This document shows, piece by piece, positions 7,780-15,707 of a stretch of DNA of 64,000 nt. The position numbers and the translations under genes were made by a program. The notes beneath the pieces were generated by a model that did not search any database, had not been told where the DNA came from, and worked only from the letters and a program-made list of their open reading frames with translations. Source of the DNA: JACVCK01 sp041940385. Lineage in GTDB: Bacteria > Planctomycetota > Phycisphaerae > Phycisphaerales > UBA1924. The first letter of the stretch is position 1; every line of letters starts with the position of its first letter. Where the stretch lies: positions 4,966 through 68,965 of the forward strand of contig JBGTSD010000002.1 in assembly GCA_041940385.1 (NCBI GenBank). The letters run 5' to 3'.

Positions 7780-8846
7780 CACTTCTGAAAGATCGGCAGA
7801 TATCGCTTGGGCATCTGCAGGATGATCAAAGCCATCGCCGTGCCGTAAGAATCGCCCGCCTGGCTATCGGACCACGAGCCGTCCTGCGCCTGCACCGAGA
7901 TCAGGGTGTCCCGGATCCGCGGCCACCAGTTCGCCCAGTGCTCGCCGCCCGCGAGATACATCGCCTGCACCGCGTAGTAATGCCCGTAGAAATAGTGCGC
8001 CTGGTTGCGCGTCTCCGGCGACGGCAGCGCGTTGTTCACGAGGTACACGAGCCCGCGATCAATCGCCTGGTCCTCGTACACGCCCGCGTAGAACAGCGAA
8101 GCAACCCCCGCCGCGCTCCGGGGCCACGCCGAGCGCCCCGACGTCAACTGGTACTTGAACCCGCCGTCCGCCTCGTTCTGACACTTGCGCACGTACTCGA
8201 CGGCGCGGTCGATCGTGGACTTCGGCGCCTCGATCCCCGCGTTGCGCGCCGAGCGCAGCGCCATGATCTGGCAGATGGTCACCGACACATCCGCGTCGTA
8301 CGGCACCGGGTTGTAGCGCCAGCCGCCCTCTTCGTTCTGCGACTGGACGATCAGGCGCACCGCCTTCACCAGCGCCTCGTGCAGCTTCGCCGCACGTTCG
8401 GTGTCGGCGCCGCCCGCGGTCATGCCGTAGACCTCGCCGAGGAACAGCGCCGCGAAGCCGTGCCCGTACATCGGTCCGTGCGAGGTGTCGGCGGCGATCA
8501 GGCCCGTCTCCGCGCAGTTGGCCAGCACGAAGTCGAGCCCGCGCTCGACGACGTCGCCGTAGGCGCCGCGCCCCGGCACGTGGCCGTCGGCCATGAAGGC
8601 CAGGCACGCGAGCGAGGTGAGCGCGACGTGGCGCTGGTAGTTGCCGGAGCCGAAGGAGCCGTCGGGCGCCTGCGCCCGCGCCAGCCAGCGCAGGCCGCGA
8701 TCCACCGCCGCGTCCAGCTCCGGCGTGATCTCGTTGTCCATCGCCGCGTTCTCGGCGCCGCGCGGCTCCGCGTCCTGCGCGATCACGCCGCCGCCCGCGC
8801 ACAGCGCGAGCCCCAGCGCCCCGACCGTGATGCTCCGCATGGCCAT
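7779..8846 (-). CDS. Exported prenyltransferase/squalene-oxidase-repeat protein
   Basis: A 355-residue protein with a signal peptide (MAMRSITVGALGLALCAGGGVIAQ) followed by alpha/alpha-barrel repeats of the terpenoid cyclase/prenyltransferase kind. Recurring units are GLRWLARAQAPDGSFGS, LIVQSQNEEGGWRYNP, YVRKCQNEADGGFKYQ and LISVQAQDGSWSDS. Each is a Q-x-x-DG-(S/G)-(F/W) turn closing a helical hairpin. A DxDD cyclase motif is not visible, so it is probably a non-catalytic or differently acting barrel. It overlaps its upstream and downstream partners by the TGATG arrangement. An ATG three bases earlier is also possible. Such proteins recur in planctomycete Bat/DUF4175 operons. Confidence 0.82.
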   Translation of the reverse strand: MAMRSITVGALGLALCAGGGVIAQDAEPRGAENAAMDNEITPELDAAVDRGLRWLARAQAPDGSFGSGNYQRHVALTSLACLAFMADGHVPGRGAYGDVVERGLDFVLANCAETGLIAADTSHGPMYGHGFAALFLGEVYGMTAGGADTERAAKLHEALVKAVRLIVQSQNEEGGWRYNPVPYDADVSVTICQIMALRSARNAGIEAPKSTIDRAVEYVRKCQNEADGGFKYQLTSGRSAWPRSAAGVASLFYAGVYEDQAIDRGLVYLVNNALPSPETRNQAHYFYGHYYAVQAMYLAGGEHWANWWPRIRDTLISVQAQDGSWSDSQAGDSYGTAMALIILQMPKRYLPIFQK

Positions 8847-9559
8847 CATTCTTCGGGCCTCTGCTCCGCGAGCCGACGGTAATACTCCTCGGTCAACGTC
8901 TCGTACAGCGAGCTGAATTTCTCGTCGCTGCCCTGCAGGAGCGCATCCCGCACCCGAGGGGGGAGCGCGCCCCACGCCGCCGACGCCGCGTCGAGCATCT
9001 CGCGCAGCGGCTCCGTCTGCCCGCCGGGGCGTTGACCGAACTCATCCTGCGCATCGGACGGGCTCGAGGTCTGCCCCGCCTGCTGGCTCTGGCGCGCCTG
9101 CTGCTGTTCCTGCTGCTGCTGTTGCTGCTGCTGGGGCGAGGAGCTCGGGCTCTGCTGACGCTTGGCCGCGGCGATCAGCGCATCGAGCCGCTTGAGCACT
9201 TCTTCCTGAAGCCGCTGCGTCTGCACGCCGGCGTCGCGCGCGTTCTCCAGCCGCAGCGCCGTGTCGCCCATCAGCACGATCGCCTCGCGGAACTTGTCGT
9301 CGATCCGCTCGTCCGCCAGCTCGCGATCCAGCTCGGTGCGCGCCGCGTCCGGCGGCGCGAGCGCGGCGTCGCCCTCCGCGTCACCATCTTCCTTCGGGAT
9401 GCCGAGCAGGTCGTCGAGGTCCGGGATCGGATCGTCCGTCGGCGGCGGCGCCGCGGGGGGCGGGTTCTGCGGCTCCTCGGGATGCGACATCGCCCACGGC
9501 GAACCCGCGAGCAGCGCAACCACCAGTGCCAATCGGCCTGTGCGACGAATCGGGAGCAT
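8846..9559 (-). CDS. Exported Gln-rich protein of the DUF4175/BatA-type operon
   Basis: A 237-residue secreted protein: signal peptide (MLPIRRTGRLALVVALLAGSPWAMS), a Pro/Asp-rich segment, a helical segment (ERIDDKFREAIVLMGDTALRLENARD), a poly-Gln tract around residues 143-155, and a conserved-looking C-terminus ending in WGALPPRVRDALLQ...FSSLYETLTEEYYRRLAEQ. That C-terminal block (LPPRVRDALLQG, TEEYYRRLAE) is what I associate with small partners of DUF4175 proteins in planctomycetes. Start and stop both overlap neighbours through TGATG. Function is unknown; it is probably an accessory of the neighbouring membrane complex. Confidence 0.75.
   Translation of the reverse strand: MLPIRRTGRLALVVALLAGSPWAMSHPEEPQNPPPAAPPPTDDPIPDLDDLLGIPKEDGDAEGDAALAPPDAARTELDRELADERIDDKFREAIVLMGDTALRLENARDAGVQTQRLQEEVLKRLDALIAAAKRQQSPSSSPQQQQQQQQEQQQARQSQQAGQTSSPSDAQDEFGQRPGGQTEPLREMLDAASAAWGALPPRVRDALLQGSDEKFSSLYETLTEEYYRRLAEQRPEE
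9098..9133 (-). repeat. CAG/CTG triplet tract encoding poly-Gln
   Basis: Nearly pure CTG triplets on the plus strand (CAG in the gene), broken by TTC and TTG, inside the Gln-rich gene. The triplets encode the Gln run and are a likely site of replication slippage. Confidence 0.85.
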
Positions 9560-12500
9560 CAGGAGGCCCCTCCATCATTCTGTTCGGCCGGATCGGGCTC
9601 CGGGTTCGGATTCGGCTCCTCCGGCCCCGGTTCAGCCCCCTCCTGGGGCTCCAGCGGCCTCATTTCGGGCGCCGGGCCGCCCCCCTGCTGCTGGAGCCGC
9701 TGCATCAGGTTCTGCCCCAGCTCCACAAGATCCCGCTGCGCCTTGCCCAACCGCTCGATGTCCGCCGCGCCGCCGACGCCATCGCCCACAAGCCGCGTGT
9801 CGATCATCACCTGCGCCTGGAGCGAGCGCAGCAGCTTCAGCTCCGCGACCGGCGGCACCAGCGCCGAAGCGCCCGAACCGCCGCCGCCTCCTCCACCGCC
9901 GCCGCCCGCGCCTTCCGCGAACTGCTGATCCCCCTGCTCGTCTTCGCGCAGCGCCTCGAGCAATCCCTGCAGATACGCCACGGCGCGCGTCGCATCGCTC
10001 AGCGCCGGCGCCGGTCGCGCCTCCGCGAGCGCGTTCGCCGCACGCGCCGTCGCCTCGTCGAGCGCCTGGTGCGTGTACTCGATCACCTTCGCTTCTTCCA
10101 GCTCTTCCGACGACGCCAGCACGTCCGCGAGGTCCCGGCGGATCGACGTCTGGTCCGCCGCGAGCTCGCGAGCCGTGGCGCGATCGCGCCGGTCCAGCTC
10201 CGCGGCGTCGGCGAGCGGACGGATGCCCTTCTGCACCGCCGTCTGCCGCTCGAGCAGCGCGCGATACGCGGCGCGAAGCTCCGCCTTCTTCTGCTGCTGC
10301 TCCAGGTCCTGCTGCTGCTGGTCGAGCCGCGCCGCCTCGTCGCGCGCTTCGCGCAGCCGATCGAGCGACTCGTCCTCGTCGAGCAGGATCGCCTCCGCCG
10401 CGGGCGCCTCCGCCCGGAGCCCAGCGATCGCCCGCGTCTGCGCATCGCCCGCCCGAGACAGGAGGCGCACGACCGTCACCAGTTCACGCCCCGCCGCCCG
10501 CGCCTGATCGGACACGCCCAGGGTGTTGCGATTCAGCCGGATCATGCCCTCGTCGAGCGCCCGCAGCGCCTCGCCGCGCTCGATCGCGCCGTCCAGCAGC
10601 GCGATCTCCTGCTCCTGCGTGATCACCAGCGCCTCGATCGACTGGATGAGACTCGCCAGCTCGCGCCGCAACTGCTCCTGGCGGGCGCGCTCGTCGCGCT
10701 CGATCTCGTCCATCATCTGCTCGAGCGTCTGCTCCGCCTGGCGCTGCGCCCGCGCCGCGTCGTTCAACCGATTCTCCGACGCGCTCTGCGACGCCTGACG
10801 AAGATTCTCCGGCAGGTTCTCCTGACGCGCCCGCTGACCGGCCCGCTGCAGGCCCGCCGCGGCGCCCGGGTCCTCCTGCTGGATCTGCTCCGCGCGCTCC
10901 GGCAATTCCTCCGTCATGCGGCGCGCCCGCTCCGCCAGCTCCTGCTGCGCCTCGACGATCTGCTCGAGATCGCTCTGCTCCTGCGCCGTCAGGTCCTGCG
11001 CCTCGCGCCCCGCCGTCGCGGCGCCGGCCTGCTCCGTCCGCTCGCGCAGCGCCCGCTGCTCGCCGAGCATCTGCTCGATCTGCCGGCGCGCCACCCACGT
11101 GTCCTGGCCCGCGTCCAGCGCCTCGATCAGCCGCGCCAGCTCGTCGCGCACGCGCTCCTGATCCGCCCGAACTTCGCGCGACTGCTCGTCGCTCATGATC
11201 TCGTCGGCGTCCGGACTGTTCTGGCGCGCCTCGGCCGCCGCCTCGTCGAGCGCCCGCGCCGCGCGGTCCGACGACTCCGCCGCGCTCCGCATCGCCGAGC
11301 GAGTCTCCTGCAGGAGGTCGCTGAGCGCCCGATCCCCGAGCGCGTTGCGCTCCACCGACTGCGCCAGCCGATCCAGCGTCTCCGACTGGCGCGCCAGCCG
11401 CTCGCCGATCTGCGTTTGCGCCGTGCGCGTCTGCCGGTCGGCGCGGCGCTGGCCGGTGCGCTCGAGCGCTTCGCCCTGCTGCTCGTCCGCCCGGATCGCC
11501 GCCTGGCGCACCGCGGAAAGCTCCGCGCGCACATCGTCGATGAAGTCCGCCTCGCTGATGATCCGCAGCCGGCGCAGCGCCGAGCGCGTCGCCTCGCGCC
11601 GCCCCGTCTCCGACGCCAGCACGTCCAGCGCCACCGCGGCGATCCAGACCTCGTCGCCCGGCTCGACGCCCAGCGCCGCGAGATCGACGCTCGACTCCAC
11701 CCGCGCCAGGCGCGAGCCCGACGCGTCGGAGCGCGCGATCGTCTCGGGCTCGCCCTGCGCCTCGAGCGCGCCGCCGGGCACGCTCGGCTCGCGCTCGCCC
11801 GCGCGCTTCGCGACCTGCCGCTCCAGCCACACCGCCTCGAGGCCCACGTCGTCGCGCCCCTCGCCGATCAGCGTGATCGTCGCCGTCGGCAGGACCGCTT
11901 CGTCCGCCGCGGGATCGACCACCGTTGCCGACGCCGGCGCATCCTGCAGCGCCTCGAAGCGGAACACGGGCTCGTCGATCGACTCGATGCCGTGCTCGTC
12001 GCGCAGCGCCACGGGGAATCGCGCCGTGCGCTCGAGCGTCCACGACACCTTCCACGTCGCGCCGTCCACCTCGATGTCCAGCTCCGCGCCCGGCGCATCG
12101 GCGCCCAGCGTGCTCGCGAGCCACGACTCGTCCTGTCCCGGCGACTGCGGCGCCGGGATCGCCTTGTTGAGCTTCAGCGTCCACTCGACCCGCGAGCCGG
12201 CCAGCGACGACGGCGCAATCGCCCGTTCGTCCAGCCCCGCGCCCATCTCGATCTCCGTCGGCGCCGACATCGCGCCCGCCGCGTCGCCCTCGCCCCGCAG
12301 CCGAGCCGCATACTCCGGCGGCGTGATCCGCGCGTGCGCCTCGACGACCGCCGGCGGCGGGACGATGCGGATGCGCCGCCACGCGGTCTCGTCGTCGCTC
12401 GTGCGGAACCGGAACTCCACCGCCGACGCGTCCGCCTCGACCAGCCGCTCGAAGAGCGCGCCGCGCGTCGCGCCGGTGCGCGATGCGCCGGGCGGAAGGT

Positions 12501-13284
12501 CCACGTCGCGCCGCTGGTGCGTCATCAGCGCCGTCCGCAGCGGCCCGGCGCGCCCCGAGTCCTCGATCATCCGGTACTGCACCGACACGTACGTCGAATC
12601 CGCATCCCGGGGCGTGCGCGTCAACGCCGCCCGTAGAGGCAGCGCCGCACCGAGCGGGTGCACGATCGTCTCGGTCACGTCCGCCACCGCCGTCCGGCGC
12701 GGCCACTCCGCGTCCGCCCAGGGCGCGAACAAGCGCGAGGCGCCGATCGACGCCAGGTCCGGACGCATCGCGACGACGATGACGAACACCGCCGCGAGAC
12801 CCGCCAGGCGCAGCGCGCCGTTGATGAACCGCGTCGGGCGCAACACCGATGCGTCCGCCGCGGTCCATTGCTCCGCGGCCCGGCGCACGACCAGCTCCTC
12901 GAGCGCCTTCTCCATCGGCCCGTCGGGCTCGCCCCGCTCGCGCCGGCGATGGAACTCCACCGCGCTCGCGAGCAGGCCGCGCAGCTCCGGCCGACGGCGC
13001 TCGATCCGCAGCGCCATCTCCGTCAGCGACGGCGCGAACCGCCACGCCGGACCGAGCACGAATACGAACAGCGCCGCGAGGATCGCGACGCCCGCGACGA
13101 GGTTGAAGATCCGGATCCATTCCGGGAGACGCAACAGGAAGTCCAGCGCGCCGAAGACCAGCGCCGTCGCCGCCGCCAGCGCGATGATGAACATCGCCCG
13201 CTGACCGAGCAGCATCAACTGCGACAGGCGACGCGCCCGCTTCAGCGAGCGCACCACCGACGCGATGGGATCCTGGCCGTGCAT
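9559..13284 (-). CDS. DUF4175-family membrane protein
   Basis: A 1241-residue protein with two transmembrane helices near the N-terminus (AMFIIALAAATALVFGALDF and IFNLVAGVAILAALFVFVLG) and a third near residue 155 (LRLAGLAAVFVIVVAM). A beta-rich region follows with ITPPEYA and LPLRAALTRTPRD motifs, then about 550 residues of Glu/Gln/Arg-rich coiled coil (repeats such as RAEQIQQED, ARAQRQAEQTLEQMMDE). The order matches DUF4175 proteins of planctomycete and proteobacterial Bat-like operons. The role is unknown, presumably an envelope scaffold served by the MoxR ATPase. ATG 13284 is preferred; a TTG at 13335 directly overlapping the upstream stop is the alternative. The C-terminus is Pro/Glu-rich and overlaps the next gene by TGATG. 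Confidence 0.85.
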   Translation of the reverse strand: MHGQDPIASVVRSLKRARRLSQLMLLGQRAMFIIALAAATALVFGALDFLLRLPEWIRIFNLVAGVAILAALFVFVLGPAWRFAPSLTEMALRIERRRPELRGLLASAVEFHRRRERGEPDGPMEKALEELVVRRAAEQWTAADASVLRPTRFINGALRLAGLAAVFVIVVAMRPDLASIGASRLFAPWADAEWPRRTAVADVTETIVHPLGAALPLRAALTRTPRDADSTYVSVQYRMIEDSGRAGPLRTALMTHQRRDVDLPPGASRTGATRGALFERLVEADASAVEFRFRTSDDETAWRRIRIVPPPAVVEAHARITPPEYAARLRGEGDAAGAMSAPTEIEMGAGLDERAIAPSSLAGSRVEWTLKLNKAIPAPQSPGQDESWLASTLGADAPGAELDIEVDGATWKVSWTLERTARFPVALRDEHGIESIDEPVFRFEALQDAPASATVVDPAADEAVLPTATITLIGEGRDDVGLEAVWLERQVAKRAGEREPSVPGGALEAQGEPETIARSDASGSRLARVESSVDLAALGVEPGDEVWIAAVALDVLASETGRREATRSALRRLRIISEADFIDDVRAELSAVRQAAIRADEQQGEALERTGQRRADRQTRTAQTQIGERLARQSETLDRLAQSVERNALGDRALSDLLQETRSAMRSAAESSDRAARALDEAAAEARQNSPDADEIMSDEQSREVRADQERVRDELARLIEALDAGQDTWVARRQIEQMLGEQRALRERTEQAGAATAGREAQDLTAQEQSDLEQIVEAQQELAERARRMTEELPERAEQIQQEDPGAAAGLQRAGQRARQENLPENLRQASQSASENRLNDAARAQRQAEQTLEQMMDEIERDERARQEQLRRELASLIQSIEALVITQEQEIALLDGAIERGEALRALDEGMIRLNRNTLGVSDQARAAGRELVTVVRLLSRAGDAQTRAIAGLRAEAPAAEAILLDEDESLDRLREARDEAARLDQQQQDLEQQQKKAELRAAYRALLERQTAVQKGIRPLADAAELDRRDRATARELAADQTSIRRDLADVLASSEELEEAKVIEYTHQALDEATARAANALAEARPAPALSDATRAVAYLQGLLEALREDEQGDQQFAEGAGGGGGGGGGGSGASALVPPVAELKLLRSLQAQVMIDTRLVGDGVGGAADIERLGKAQRDLVELGQNLMQRLQQQGGGPAPEMRPLEPQEGAEPGPEEPNPNPEPDPAEQNDGGAS

Positions 13285-13331
13285 GCTTCCACTTGGACGC
13301 CCGGCAGGGCCCGGGCGTTCGTGCGGCTCCT

Positions 13332-15707
13332 TCAAAGAAGGCGGATGACTCTACGGCCGACCCATTCGAGGGTCAGCAGGCTCACCATCACGATGAGCGC
13401 CAAGGGCGTGTCCCACAGTGTTTCGGCCCGTTCACGGAGAATTCGGAGCTGCCGGTTCGGGATGTCTTCGGGCAGACTCGTCAGCGTCGCCTCCGAATAC
13501 ACGCGTCCACCCGTCTCCGCGCTCAGACGCTCGAGCAGGGGGAAGTCCGTCTCCGGACGGCGCATCTCGTCGTTCGGCAAACTCACCACGAGGTCCGCAT
13601 CCAATCCCATCCCCGCGAGCGCCGGCTCGATCGGGCGCACGCGCCACGTCCCCGACTCCGTCGGCAGCCACGTCGCCGAGTACCGGCGCGCCCCCGCGCG
13701 CCCCTCCGACGCGTCCGGACGAAGCACCAACTCGACGGGCGCCGGCGCATCCGTCTCGCCCGGCTCCGCGCGCCGCTCGAGGCGCACCGCCACCGACGCG
13801 AGCCCCGCGTCCATCAGCGACTGATCCAGCAACTCCACGCTCACGCGCACCGGCTGCTCCACCACCGCCGCCCGCGGCGAGACCGAGAGCGTCGCGCTCC
13901 GCCCCGCGCGCGACAACGACTCGCGCCCGATGAACCGCAGCATCTGCACCCAGAACCGCTCCGGAAGGATCTCGCCCCGCGCGTAGCGCCAGCGCCAGAT
14001 CTCGTCCGTCGCGACGTACAGCACGCGCCCCGCGCCGAAGCGCATCGAGAGCACCAGCGGGTACGACTCGTCCGCGAACTCGTCCGCCACCGGGCGCGAC
14101 ACCGCGAGCGCCTCCGCCGCGGGCTTGATCGCCTCCGTCGGGATCCGCTGCGCCCAGCGCAGGATCGACCAGCCGGCCGAAGGATCGGAGAGATCCGTCG
14201 GCCATGGATCGTCCGCGCTGATGCCGAGACGCAGCACGCCGAGCCGCTCCGCCGTCGGCGTCGGCGCCGCGACCACCGGCTCGCCGATCGGACCGACCAC
14301 GCCCGCGGACGCGCTCACCGGAAGGAGATCCGCCAGCGGCGTATCAAACCATGCGTTGGGCGTCGCACCCGGTCCCGCGATCCAGATCAGCCCGGCGCCG
14401 CGCGACGCGATGTGCTCGCGCAGATTCTCGAGTTGCTGCAGCGTGAACACGCCGGGCAGCACGTCGCCGATGACCACCGCGTCGTACTCCGCCCAGCGCT
14501 CGGGCGAGTCTGGCAGCGCATCCAGCTCGACATCCCCCTCCTGCAGATATCGACGGTTCGGCGCCAGGAGCAGCGACGACGACACGATCGACCGCTCGCG
14601 GATAAGAAGATTCTTCAGGTACCGCTGCTCCCACCGTGGATAACCATCCAGGTGCAGCACGCGCATCGGCCGATCGACCAGCCGCACGCGCGTCTCGACC
14701 GCGTTGTTCGCCTCGATCAGGTCATCGCCCGACGCCGTCGTCACCTCCACTACCCACGTCGCCTCGCCCGCCTGCTCGGGCTTGTGCGAGAGCGTGATCT
14801 CCTGCGGCTCATCGCCGAGGCGCACCTCGCGCTCGGCGAGCACCTTGCCGGTCGCCTTGTCCACCAGCCGGGCGGTCGCGACGCCCTCACCCTCGGCGCC
14901 CGTGCGCGACAGCTCCACGGTCACCGGCGCGACGTCGTCGACGAACGCGACTTCCGGCGCCTCGGTCCGAAGGATCGCCAGGTCGCCGACCGGGCGCTCG
15001 CTGCCGAGCGCCAGCGCATGCACCGGGATCCGCTCCGCCTGCAACTGCCGCAGCGCCGCGCGCGACGGCTCGTCCAGCGAGCGGCCATCGCTCATCACCA
15101 CCACCGCCGACAACGGCCGCGCCGCCGACCGGCGCAGCGCCTGCGCCAGCGCCGAGGCCAGCGACGTGCGCTTGCCCTCCGCATCGCCGAGCGTCACCGA
15201 CTCGATCGCCCCCCCGCCGCGCGCCCGCGCGACGCTCAGGTCGTACGCGCCCGCGTCGAACCCCAGCCACACGATCTCGCGGTCGCGCCCCAATTCGCGC
15301 CACATCGGCCACGACTCGCGCAGCGCATCGCGCAACTGCTCGTCGCGCGAACGTCGCTCGCCGCCCTCGCGCAGCGCCGGGGCGTCGCCGATCGACATCG
15401 ACGCCGAACGATCCACCAGCACCAGCACCCAGTCCCGCTCGATCGTCTCGCTCCGCTCCACGAGCCGCGGCCCGCTGATCAGGAGCGCTACGCCCACCAG
15501 CGCCAGCGCCCGCAGCGACGCCAGCACGCTCCGCGCCCACACCGGGCCGTCCATCCTTCGATACGACAACCACGCCGCCACCAGCGCCGCGGCGCCAATC
15601 GTCACCCACACCCACGCCGGGATGGGGCGGTCGAATCCGAACGCGACACCCTCGCCGCCGAACTGCAGCGTGTCGAGGTCCAGCAGCCGCGCCAGCAGCT
15701 CGTTCAT
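13332..15707 (-). CDS. Membrane protein with VWA and GATase1-like domains
   Basis: A 791-residue membrane protein. Two N-terminal helices (about 31-48 and 58-78) precede a von Willebrand A domain with an intact metal site, VLVDRSASMS (Asp99, Ser101, Ser103), plus VVVMSDGRSL later in the domain. A Rossmann-like region follows (VLHLDGYPRWEQRYLKNLL, YDAVVIGDVLPGVF, GLIWIAGPG), similar to the class I glutamine-amidotransferase-like modules of this family. A final helix (LALIVMVSLLTLEWV) anchors the C-terminus. It overlaps the BatA-like gene by ATGA. It probably works with it as part of the MoxR-dependent envelope complex. Confidence 0.85.
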   Translation of the reverse strand: MNELLARLLDLDTLQFGGEGVAFGFDRPIPAWVWVTIGAAALVAAWLSYRRMDGPVWARSVLASLRALALVGVALLISGPRLVERSETIERDWVLVLVDRSASMSIGDAPALREGGERRSRDEQLRDALRESWPMWRELGRDREIVWLGFDAGAYDLSVARARGGGAIESVTLGDAEGKRTSLASALAQALRRSAARPLSAVVVMSDGRSLDEPSRAALRQLQAERIPVHALALGSERPVGDLAILRTEAPEVAFVDDVAPVTVELSRTGAEGEGVATARLVDKATGKVLAEREVRLGDEPQEITLSHKPEQAGEATWVVEVTTASGDDLIEANNAVETRVRLVDRPMRVLHLDGYPRWEQRYLKNLLIRERSIVSSSLLLAPNRRYLQEGDVELDALPDSPERWAEYDAVVIGDVLPGVFTLQQLENLREHIASRGAGLIWIAGPGATPNAWFDTPLADLLPVSASAGVVGPIGEPVVAAPTPTAERLGVLRLGISADDPWPTDLSDPSAGWSILRWAQRIPTEAIKPAAEALAVSRPVADEFADESYPLVLSMRFGAGRVLYVATDEIWRWRYARGEILPERFWVQMLRFIGRESLSRAGRSATLSVSPRAAVVEQPVRVSVELLDQSLMDAGLASVAVRLERRAEPGETDAPAPVELVLRPDASEGRAGARRYSATWLPTESGTWRVRPIEPALAGMGLDADLVVSLPNDEMRRPETDFPLLERLSAETGGRVYSEATLTSLPEDIPNRQLRILRERAETLWDTPLALIVMVSLLTLEWVGRRVIRLL

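Noticed and set aside
9526..12636. Plus-strand open frame of about 1036 codons opposite the DUF4175 gene
   Set aside because: It is an antisense shadow of a GC-rich coding strand: Arg/Leu/Pro-rich, no domain, no ribosome site, while the minus strand encodes a protein with a clear family pattern.
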